Assembly: GCA_002633005.1 (NCBI GenBank)
Contig: NMRA01000010.1
Coordinates: 1,173,252 to 1,237,251, forward strand
Length of the DNA: 64,000 bases
Reading direction: 5' to 3'
DNA from: Phoronis australis
Taxonomy: Eukaryota > Phoronida > Phoronidae
The notes under the pieces are model-generated. The model saw only the letters and a list, made by a program, of their open reading frames with translations. It did no database searches and had not been told where the DNA came from. Position numbers and translations under genes: made by a program. Of this stretch, positions 49,201 to 64,000 are shown piece after piece (within the stretch, counting starts at the first letter, position 1; each line of letters starts with the position of its first letter).

Positions 49201-52200
49201 GGTGTTGCTTTCTAATGCAGTGGGGATGACCCCATGCCCCGCAGCGGCCAATCCCCATCCGTTGCTAAGGAGTTCCAAAGACCCGGCTGGGGTGACCTTT
49301 TGTCAAGAGCACACCGCACACAGGGGTGATGATAATCGATCCCATTTTCACCCCCAGTAGTGGCATGAAAAAGTTTGCCACCTCGCAATGCTGACCGAAA
49401 TTGTAAACCGCATAATATACGTCTGCAGGGCATTCCAACAGATTGACGAATCTCTCTATTAACGAATCACAGGCCAGGTACAGGCCTAGGGACAACAGTG
49501 TCGCGTAATCCATCGTTTGGTTCACTTGTGCACGGACTGTGATCCTGTGATCACTTGCTGTTGAATATGCACCAAATTTATACACAACGAACAATTTGAT
49601 TTGCCCAATTTCAGCACCTATGGAGTCACTGGAGTCTTCCAACGTCAGGTTCATGGTTCTGAAATGAAGAAATTTCAGTCGAAAAAATTGTTTACAATTC
49701 TGCCGTTACTTATATATGCCCATTTATCTGAGAATGTGTCATAATTTGTCTTTTGTTGTTCTTTTTTCTATAATTCATAAAAAATTGATGGTGCTCACTC
49801 CTTTTGTTCTCCGTCATGAGATACAGTGCAGCATGGACGTGAGACTCACCCTTCCACAATGATTGTCAGTGGCCCAACACTGAGTGGGAAACTCAGTGGA
49901 CCATTTAACTTATACAAAATGCCACTGCAATGATTCATCCTCCTCCGGACACTACAACATATTGTTTCAGCCATTATCAAGGTGCATTTCTTAGTTTGAC
50001 CAACGTCAACTTTGTAGGAGTCACAATGTCCACTTATTATTCCAGCAGCGACATCTGTTGTTGAGTTAGGTGGTTACAATTACTCTTTTATGTACCTGGG
50101 TTAGCTTATATCCTACACAACAGAGAACAAAAAAAAATAGCTTATACGACGACGACACGAGGCGCCAGCAAAATAAGGGAATCAACCTTTTGTTCTTATT
50201 TAGTACACAAGACAATCCCGATTTTGTTGTCACTCTCGATCACGTGAACTCTACAAACACAATGTATCCAACGTCTTTCAGAACATCCTAACCTACCTGA
50301 TGATGCCGGCAATCACGAGACTTTCGATTCGACCTCGTTTTTCCTATGCTTTACCGACTTCCAGTTATGCGCATGACCTTGACCGTGGATGGAGGTCCAT
50401 CTCCAAACGGTCCGATTAAACCTATTACGCAATGATTTGTGATGTCATTGTCACTTCCTTCCGGTAGGCAGATGATGTGCCTTTCCCTTGCATTTATCAC
50501 AAGTGACCTTTGATTTTAAACTTTGGGTCTACGACCTTTCACCTTGGACCCTCCAAACAGGGAAGACTATTACACAGATGGCGTTACTACAGGGGAACTG
50601 TGATCACAATGAAATTTCACACATTCTGAAGATTGAATGTGGTTGTCATGTACTATTAGCTTATCCTCCAATGAAGCTTCAAGCTTTAAAATCAAACGAG
50701 AAGCTATGAAATGTAAGCAGATTTTTGAATATTATCCAAATATTCGCCACATTCACAGAATCATGTTTGCTTCTGCTGCTATGTGTGGCGTCAACCGTCT
50801 ATCTCTCACCTAAGTAATGCCTTTACATCGGATTCATAGCCAAATGAAAAAACGAGATCTGCCTCGTCAATGACTACAAATTCCAAGGTATCCTTCAGGT
50901 ACAGATTCTTGGCCGCGATATGGGCCAAGATGCGACTTGGCGTGCCCACCACTATATCTGGCTTCTCCATCAGCAGTGGCCTGAAAATATGATCAAAAAT
51001 AACCATCATCAGTTGACTTAGTCAACCACATCTAAAGTAAGAACCGTTAACTGTTTTGGTCAAGAGATGGTAAATAAACACCGAAGATTATTTCACAAAT
51101 TAAACGTCCCAGAACAGGCATGTACCACAGATTTGCATCAGAGTCAGAAAAGAACCATCATTAATTGAGTCAGTGATGGGAATGCTCATCATTTGCTGCT
51201 TTCTGTCCAGTACAAAAACTAAGCAAAATGAGCTGCCAAGTATCCACAGGTAAACACTCGACAACTAAATGTTTAATAACAGCTTTTAAAGTGACCCGCC
51301 AGCTCCTTTAAGGGATGAAAATGAGGGCCTCCATGAAAAGCAGTGTGACCTGATGGGGCTACCCTCATTGCAAATATTACAATAATAAATAAATAAACAT
51401 CAACATTTTCACTTATTCACCAGCGATACAATGCCACAACCTATGACATGAACTACATGTAAGACCAAGCAACCTACCTCTGTGCATCCAGTGACACTTG
51501 GCCAGAGATGTCTACACACCTGACCTCCCGAGAACAGCACCTAGTGAGCTGCTTGATGTTTGTATATGCCTGACTGCATAGTTCTTTGGACGGCGTCATT
51601 ACCAGAGCCTTGACACACTGTTCTCGTGCTGTCTGCAAGTTCAAGCAAAAGTAGATTGCAGAACAAGCAAATGAACGACCACACCACAGCTCCTACTTCT
51701 AGTACGGACCAATTAAAGTGGCCATAAATCCACCTTCCATAACAAGAACAAACAATTGATTTGGACCACTAACCAGCATGAAGTTCCATATAGTCAAATT
51801 GAAGATGATCCCAGGGCCTTAGATGAGATGACAGTTTGTTATTCCTTAAGAACAGCCTCTACAAGATGAATTTTCTCCGCATTCTATTTTACATATCTAT
51901 CTTTGTCTCACAGAATAACACAATGTCAGCTCAATGCAAGCCAAGCTATCACTTCTCACCTAACGATCACGCTGGGGTCAATTTTGCGGCGAAAAGTGGT
52001 TTAAATCAAAAGTTTACTCTTTGGACAGAACTAGTCTTTAACAAAGGGTTGTGGTAAATTTTGTAAGGGGACACATATTTAAGAAATCTATGTTAACGCC
52101 TGTATAATTTGACTACTGTAGACGCACAAAAGCAACTTTCATGACTGACCTAGTTTTCAATAGGTGTGGCTGCTGGCACACATCTCAGTAAAGTCGCAAA

Positions 52201-55200
52201 GGTCAATACCGTGTGCACAACTAAACTAATCAAATTCTTATTCAAGCACTGGCCTTGAAAAAGAGGCCGAGAACACTGGTATCAACCACCTATCAATTTA
52301 TGGATAGCAATGTAACTCAACGAGAAGCATTACTTAAGAGTAACAGATGGCAGGGCTTGGAATGACCAATGACAAAAAACGCAGAAACTTTTACAGCCCA
52401 AATCATGCCCGATAACCAACCTTTGAAATGGTCAATGTGAACCTTTCCGCGACAAAAATCGGGAGCACTAAAAAAAAAAAAAAAACGTTACCACCATCAG
52501 TAGCATGCGTCTGCGTCCTTTTTGCTCCACCGTCCACCCCCAACCCACACAATTTGGCAGCAGAGCGGTAGTATTTGTCGCCGCGCTTAACAATAACACG
52601 AGCCGCCATTGAAAATCAGACCACGCTTTACCCAGATGCCACGGCAATGTTGACAATTTACGCTCCTCCGAAACATAAAGACTTCCGCTTTCCGAGGTGA
52701 ACGTCGTCTGCAACGCCGCGGTAAGAAAGGAATTCGTCGTGGAAATTTCATATCAAATCCGATTTTTTTACGCGGAAATATGTGACCCACCACCACAAAA
52801 TGAGTCTTAAGTCGGAAACTCTATTTCCCGACCAGACTGCAAACAGTCGCTATCGGTTAAAATTAGGTCAAAAATTTTTATTGCAGATTATGATTATTTA
52901 TTCATTCTACTTCACAAAACAATACTTTAAAACAAGCAAATTTCATTTTAAATCTTATTTATTTCATTTTGAAAAAGATCACCTTCTCCACGACTGCATA
53001 TCTCGTGAAATTTTCATCGAAATTTGCCGGTTTTCGTGTCCTCATTGCTCAGTCTTCCGATGACCCAATTTCGCTCGTAAACACATCAACAGAAAGGTCA
53101 AACTCTGCTCATTATGCATGTAGTAAGCTCTTGGAGTTTTTCGTCCAATCATCAGTCGTTATTTCACTTTTTGCATTCGGGGTATTTTCAACAGAAGTGT
53201 CACTCACCAGTCATTTAGCTAGTAACGACCTTTTAACCCAATGCATCGCTGACCTCATTCGCTAGAACTAGTTACGTGGGTGTGAAACTGTGGGGTCGCG
53301 AGGTCACGGCATGTTTTCAAGACAGTAAGATGGCTGGTCGCCGTGTAGCTGATATCTCAAAGATTAACTCTTGCCTCTGACTGCCGTATCAAGATCAGCG
53401 AGAATTAGCTGAACTTATCAAAGAGCACATTTGTTGATGAAGACAAGGATTAATTTCGTGACAGCGACGAGTCGTCTGACGACAGCAACTCGTCGCCAGA
53501 TGAGTTTCATGATCGACCCATCGCGAATACGGTTACGTTGGATTCCAAGTCGTTGGATTGGAACAAACAGAACTTGAAGAAAACAGTCCGGATTAGCTTA
53601 ATCGCACAACAATGTCTTGTATCTGGAAAACCAGTGGATCGGGGTGCAAGCAGCTGAATATTACTGCAAGAGAGAACAATCTTCAATAGGGCTGAATCAC
53701 TCGGTGAGAAGTCGAAGAAATCGTTGCTCTTCAGTCAGTGTCAGTGGACTTGGATAGGGATGAGTGATTGTCATTTTTTTTCAAAATTATTTACACTAGC
53801 GTAAAATTTTGAATTATTTTGAACAAAAATCAGCTAGAAACGTGTATTTTGTAACCTACAGGACTTCATTTTATTAAACTTCTACAAAATACACTTAACT
53901 ACTTGTTTTACTTGCGGTAACCCCTCCTGTCACAAGTGGACTGACCCTGTATACTTTAGCTGGGAAATTTATTGACCCAGTTGCAGCAAAGCGGAACATG
54001 AATATCACTCCTTTTTGGCTGAGATTACATAATAAGGTCTATATTCTTTCTAATTTTTGATTAGTTTTATTTCTTTATGTTGTTGTGTATACTAATAAGT
54101 CTGAAATGTAGCATTCAACTGCAGGTCTCTATGGAAATTTTAAAGACACTATCGGCACTTTTTGTCAGCCATTTTCCTTGACTTTTGAAAGCTCTAAATT
54201 TTCGCTTTCCCCGATTAGAATTGGCAATAACTCGGTCATTTGTGAAGATAATGACATGTTTCATACCTCAAAATGATCAGAAAACACTGTATTTTCAGAA
54301 AAAGTAACAATTAAAAAATGACAAATCCCGACTTAAGACTCATTTTGTGGTGGTGGGTCACATATTATAAAAAAAGCGAAAAGCACATTTCAAAAAAGCG
54401 GAAATCCGCGTTTCCGCGGAAAATTCCAAGCCCTGAGATGGTTAACCAACTCTGATATCAAACAGTAATTAACATGCACCAGCACCCCGTCCAATATTAA
54501 ATCATGCAGATGTCCTAAATATTATGACCACAGACACAAGTGCCCTATACATGTGGAGCAATGCAAACGGTAGCCACAGAGGGCGTTATGGTATTTCAAA
54601 TGTGGCTATTTTTGATTAACAGACAAAAATCAACATTCATGAAATTCAGCAACAACCAAACTGAGTGGGTTGTTTTTAAGTAACAGCCAGTGGTCAATAA
54701 TACGTTAGAGTCCACTAGAAGCAGCAGCCTAAGGAAAAGCAAAGCACCTCTACTAACAGGGCCGTCACTCACTTGAGGGGGAGATATTCTACTGCATCAA
54801 ATTACAGTTTCAATAAACAGGGCTTGAAATAATCAACAACAAAAAAACAGGAAAAATTTCCAGGTGACTTGTCATTTCACGAGTAAATAAGTTTGTGTGA
54901 GAATAACATGCGTAGATAAAGTCAACATTATTATAAATAAAACACAGAAAAGAGGAAACTAGAAATCAAATAAGAGGAAATAGAAACCAAAAACGAGGAA
55001 TTGAATCCTCGTAAAGACGAAAATTACATGCCCTGAATAAGTACCTTTAAACAGGTCAGTCGGTTTTCTTACCACTTTTGAACTTAGTATTTTTTGTATA
55101 ACAGGGATGACAAATGCACCGGTTTTACCAGTGCCAGTTCTAGCCCTGGCCAACACGTCCTTTCCTTCAAGAGCCAAAGGAATTGCCTTTTCCTGGATAA

Positions 55201-56521
55201 GCGTTGGCCCTTTCCATCCTAGTTGTGATATTGCCTGGAAAATATAAAGCACGGTAAAATTTCTTCTTCAGACAAAAATATTGCTTAAAACTGACATGTC
55301 ACAAACATTAAGTTAGCAAGCCACCTGTGGCCACATCATGTGACCTAATAAATGTAGCAATAGGCCTAAGTCTGAATTTCAGACGTCGATTTCTAAATTT
55401 TGCCCCAACTGGGAATCAAACCCGGGACCTTCTGTGAACCGCCACAGATGGCGTGCAGGCCAGACTTAAAAATGTGCGCGATATACGTGTCCATGCTGAC
55501 ATAATTCGCCGAAAAGCTTCCGGCGTACAGAGCGCCTATAGCCTCTGCATCGCCTCTGGTTCGGGCCAACAGAGGCGATGGTCATTGCCTACCTTAGCCT
55601 CTGATCGTCCCCAATACACTATATAAAATACAAGGTATGACACTCCCGACCAGAAATTCCACCGGTGCTTCACTTCAGCCGTCCGTATCAAATGCAAAAC
55701 TCAATAAATTTACACAAAACAAGGTTTCCACAAACCATAAGCAATTTTTCTTTCTTCAAATACCATTCACAGTGTCCTGCTCCAGCAAGATCGCAACAAC
55801 TTCGCGGTCAAAGCACAAACATGTTCCCAAAAATGCCACCGCATCGAGCCTCCTTGGACGGCTCGATGTCAAGGACAATACGGCAATTGCCGATTTGTCA
55901 CGGAGTGTCACAGCTTCGATAACTCCACCCAAAGCCAGACCATTCGTAACCTTCCGTGATGAATCGGCAAATTGCCGCCGTGCATCCGCAACTCACCGGA
56001 TAACCGTCCTTGATCTCGAACCGTCCAAGGAGGCTCAATGACAATGTGTGGGCTTTTAGGGAAGATTTTTGTGCTTTGACCGAGCAACAGTGGCAGCTTC
56101 GTACCCATAATATTTCTAACTCGCAAATTTGATTTGACAGAATTTTAACCAAAAAATCGACAAAAACATCCGCTAGTCCGATTTAATTTTTTTGCACCAT
56201 TCTCTTAGTCTCTTGGATAAATTTCTCGTGATGTATGTTACATGCAAATTTTCAAAAATGTGAGAAAAATGCTGTTCTCGCTACTCAGATTTCCTTCATT
56301 CAACGTTGTATGAAATCTCGTGTCGACAAGACACACCGAGCACCATCCAAGATATTGCAGGAATTAAATAGATACAAGTCTAATTTGGCAAAAAGGAAAG
56401 GGCCCAATCGTGCCACGTCCACAATATCTACATATCGACAACTCACTTTGAGCACCCTATCGTCAAGACCCATTTCATGAAACCCCAACACACATTCCTC
56501 GTGTTCATGCTCAGTGTCCAT
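36699..56521 (-). CDS. DDX56: DEAD-box RNA helicase DDX56 (NOH61, yeast Dbp9 type)
   Basis: Nucleolar ATP-dependent RNA helicase of 60S subunit assembly. Minus-strand exons: 56521-56447, 55234-55073, 51632-51478, 50980-50810, 46512-46357, 45961-45857, 45477-45406, 45107-45000, 43324-43205, 42245-42145, 40597-40527, 39327-39238, 37870-37765, 37474-37371, 36776-36699. Every junction is GT-AG with matching phase; total 557 residues, close to the human length (about 547). Q-motif Gln39 with MGL and LGW, motif I ARTGTGKT (56-63), Ia-like TPSKEL (92-97, usually PTKEL), GTPSR (143-147), DEAD (169-172), SAT (200-202), motif V VSRGIDF (345-351), motif VI HRVGRTAR (371-378), and the family C-terminal parts [22 protein letters not shown] and a Lys/Arg tail. 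Start Met56521 chosen for the family-like acidic N-terminus; an upstream in-frame Met lies at 56533. The introns carry most of the transposons in this window. Head to head with DHX15. Confidence 0.96.
40781..41515. repeat. Intronic tandem duplication, about 350-390 bp per copy
   Basis: About 40781-41120 and 41128-41515 share AAATTTACTA, ACAAAATGGTTAGTCCT, TTAAAAATGGACGAAA, CACAGTCTTCCCTTTTT and GTGCATCAGCTAGAGCTAAT in the same order. A third, partial relative (GTATCAGTTAGAGCTAATAA) is at about 40079. It lies in DDX56 intron 10; diverged, so not recent. Confidence 0.8.
43042..43110 (+). repeat. tRNA-derived SINE head
   Basis: An A-box-like TAGCTCGTCAATAGAGC (43050-43066) and a perfect B box GGTTCGAATCC (43093-43103) have tRNA-like spacing. 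There is no full cloverleaf acceptor stem, so this is a SINE-type promoter relic and not a tRNA gene. It lies in DDX56 intron 9, antisense to the gene. Confidence 0.65.
43772..43810. repeat. Perfect 39-base palindrome
   Basis: CTAGACCAAGACTTCAATA, one spacer T, then the exact reverse complement TATTGAAGTCTTGGTCTAG. It lies in DDX56 intron 8. No mismatch in 19 pairs, unlike the older foldbacks in the window. Confidence 0.95.
43821..43883. repeat. DDX56-intron 75-bp motif, copy 1
   Basis: TGCATCAGAGTCAGAAAAGA then AACCATCA and GCTCATCATTTGC. Almost the same as 51134-51195; see also 45580-45650 and 46214-46289. Confidence 0.7.
45580..45650. repeat. DDX56-intron 75-bp motif, copy 2
   Basis: TGCATCAGAGGCCTGGACAC at the start and GCTCATCACTTGC at the end. 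It pairs most closely with the copy at 46214-46289. Confidence 0.65.
46214..46289. repeat. DDX56-intron 75-bp motif, copy 3
   Basis: TGCATCAGAGGCCTGGACAC followed by AAC/ATCA and ending ACTCATCATTTGC. It lies in the intron between exons 6 and 5. Confidence 0.65.
46931..47427. mobile_element. CAGGGCTTG-family MITE inserted in the Polinton terminus
   Basis: Ends CAGGGCTTGGAAT and ATTCCAAGCCCTG, flanked by a perfect 6-bp duplication ATTATG (46925-46930 and 47428-47433). The uninterrupted opposite Polinton terminus shows the empty site. Interior with GCGGAAATCCGCGTTTCCGCG near the right end is shared with 52351-54435. Confidence 0.9.
47881..48188. repeat. Dispersed repeat with GGCGGATTT / ATCCGCC termini
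   Basis: Left end ATAGGCGGATTTAGGGGG, right end CCTAGATCCGCCACTGAT, inverted relatives. Same terminal family as 33014-33306; here nested inside the Polinton relic. No coding capacity. Confidence 0.6.
48550..48793 (-). pseudogene. Polinton adenovirus-type cysteine protease fragment (inactive)
   Basis: The minus-strand frame shows [18 protein letters not shown] and a [16 protein letters not shown] segment. These correspond to the His, Asp and Cys blocks of the C5/Ulp1-like protease that matures capsids in Polintons and adenoviruses. The position of the catalytic Cys before GQ is a Tyr here, so the enzyme would be dead. The frame continues open a little upstream of the Met. It is the only recognisable gene remnant of the element. 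Confidence 0.72.
49066..49654 (-). pseudogene. Unassigned Polinton-internal reading frames
   Basis: Two minus-strand open frames (49654-49265, 129 codons; 49278-49066, 70 codons) follow each other just upstream of the protease remnant and may be one gene broken by a frameshift. I do not recognise the family. Position next to the protease suggests a structural gene of the element, but that is inference only. Confidence 0.35.
51134..51195. repeat. DDX56-intron 75-bp motif, copy 4
   Basis: TGCATCAGAGTCAGAAAAGA, AACCATCA, AGTCAGTGATGGG, GCTCATCATTTGC, closest to 43821-43883. It lies in DDX56 intron 3. Confidence 0.7.
52351..54435. mobile_element. CAGGGCTTG-family MITE, split by a nested transposon
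   Basis: CAGGGCTTGGAAT at the left and ATTCCAAGCCCTG at the right, with a perfect 6-bp duplication AGATGG (52345-52350, 54436-54441). The left 430 bases and right 75 bases are the same sequence as 46931-47427; between them sits an unrelated 1580-bp element (52782-54361). DDX56 intron 2. Confidence 0.92.
52782..54361. mobile_element. Nested 1.58-kb DNA transposon with 34-bp perfect inverted ends
   Basis: GTGACCCACCACCACAAAAT plus GAGTCTTAAGTCGG at the left is repeated exactly as reverse complement at the right end. ATAT flanks both sides (52778-52781, 54362-54365): a 4-bp target duplication, or a TA duplication with two more terminal bases. The MITE at 46931 supplies the empty site. Internally only broken reading is seen; an acidic stretch on the plus strand at about 53461-53505 ([15 protein letters not shown]) is reminiscent of transposase N-termini, but no catalytic motif is recognisable. 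Superfamily unresolved. Confidence 0.88.
54818..55035. mobile_element. CAGGGCTTG-family MITE, short subfamily
   Basis: CAGGGCTTGAAAT to ATTACATGCCCTG, flanked by AATAAA (54812-54817) and AATAAG (55036-55041), a 5/6 match to a target duplication. Interior AAGAGGAAA motifs are the reverse-strand relatives of 10112-10360. It ends 38 bases before the DDX56 exon 2 donor side (exon 2 ends at 55073). Confidence 0.75.
55400..55465 (-). repeat. Possible tRNA-derived SINE fragment
   Basis: On the minus strand GGTTTGATTCCC (55411-55422) resembles a polymerase III B box, with an A-box-like TGGC...GG upstream at about 55440-55463. Weak: the A box is poor and no tail was recognised. Confidence 0.3.
55790..56090. 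repeat. Large foldback in DDX56 intron 1
   Basis: Left arm (about 55790-55910: GGTCAAAGCACAAA, ATCGAGCCTCCTTGGACGG, GTCAAGGACAAT, GGCAATTGCCGAT, CACGGAGTG) and right arm (about 55950-56090: CCGTGATGAATCGGCAAATTG, GTCCTTGATCTCGAACCGTC, CCAAGGAGGCTC, TTTGTGCTTTGACC) are reverse complements with indels. About 120-140 bases per arm, loop about 40. Confidence 0.75.
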
Positions 56522-56782
56522 CTTGTTGCACATGGTGCACATACGGGCATTTCGCACCTCGTACCCAAGGAGTCTATTTTATTTCCTATTTCTTCTCAAC
56601 TTTTTTCAGAGCAATATCAGAATATCATGGCAAATTTATGAATTATTTTGCGATTTAAAAGTCATTTACAGTAACTTACGCTTTTGAAAATCCCAAATGA
56701 AGTCTTACAGAAACTAGGTCAACACACAGAAACATCATTGCTTTGGGTAAACTTTAAGCAGTCGCCATTTTCGGAAGAAAAG
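56522..56782. promoter_or_regulatory. Shared bidirectional promoter of DDX56 and DHX15
   Basis: Only 261 bases separate the DDX56 start (56521, minus) and the DHX15 start (56783, plus), so both promoters and untranslated leaders must fit here. No TATA box is placed suitably for either gene. GCCATTTTCGGAAGA just before the DHX15 ATG combines a YY1-like CCATTTT and an ETS-like CGGAAG core, both typical of TATA-less housekeeping promoters. No CpG island is obvious. Transcription start sites are inferred, not seen. Confidence 0.7.

Positions 56783-64000
<7,218 letters not shown>

Larger units (their letters stand above)
46552..50568. mobile_element. Internally deleted Polinton/Maverick-type element
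   Basis: Terminal inverted repeats of about 0.4 kb: the left one spans 46552-47475 (interrupted by a 497-bp insertion at 46931-47427), the right one about 50165-50568. Both ends read AGTCT(C/T)C, then TGTTTGG, GACCCAAAGTT, AAAATCAAAGGTCAC, CACAAATCATT, GCATCATCAGGTAGGTTAG and CATTGTGTTTG. Polintons have long inverted ends starting AG, and an adenovirus-type protease fragment lies inside. At about 4 kb it is far shorter than the usual 15-20 kb; polymerase and integrase are not visible. I could not find the expected matching 6-bp target duplication. Inserted in DDX56 intron 4, only about 40 bases upstream of the exon 5 acceptor. Confidence 0.75.

Noticed and set aside
52403-52796. Minus-strand open frames in the MITE
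   Set aside because: They lie wholly within a non-autonomous transposon copy and are not shared as frames by the sister copy.
55637-56041. 134-codon plus-strand open frame
   Set aside because: It falls across the foldback; the similarity between its two halves is due to the inverted repeat.

Overview
This window is nuclear DNA of an animal, most likely a marine invertebrate. It holds four intron-rich protein genes with GT-AG introns of a few hundred to several thousand bases, decayed LINE, Polinton and MITE insertions inside the introns, and a single assembly N at 36662. I cannot name the species. None of the four genes is one continuous reading frame; I assembled each from exons whose splice sites and phases fit and whose joined protein follows a known family.

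Layout: 1-8560 is intergenic and repeat-bearing with no gene I can support. 8561-24063 (+) is an ecto-nucleoside triphosphate diphosphohydrolase (ENTPD/CD39 family, 11 exons, 602 residues) with an unusual ubiquitin-like N-terminal exon. 24064-28151 is the space between two convergent genes. 28152-30696 (-) is a four-exon, 340-residue membrane-anchored JmjC/cupin-type putative Fe(II)/2-oxoglutarate oxygenase. 30697-36063 is intergenic. 36699-56521 (-) is the nucleolar DEAD-box helicase DDX56 (15 exons, 557 residues). 56783-64000 (+) is the first eight exons of the DEAH-box helicase DHX15, cut by the window edge.

DDX56 and DHX15 are head to head with 261 bases between their start codons. They probably share a bidirectional promoter, which would couple a 60S ribosome biogenesis factor to a spliceosome-disassembly and ribosome-processing helicase. 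DDX56 introns are crowded: an internally deleted Polinton with about 0.4 kb inverted termini, a MITE family with 6-bp target duplications, a 1.6-kb DNA transposon nested inside one of those MITEs, a ~350-bp tandem duplication, a repeated ~75-bp intronic motif and large foldbacks. The last DDX56 exon occurs twice in a 598-bp duplication separated by the N, most likely an assembly (two-haplotype) artefact.

Best candidates for something undescribed: the cytosolic ubiquitin-like module joined to an ecto-ATPase, the membrane JmjC protein, the helicase pair sharing a promoter, and the CAGGGCTTG transposon family with its nested autonomous-size element.
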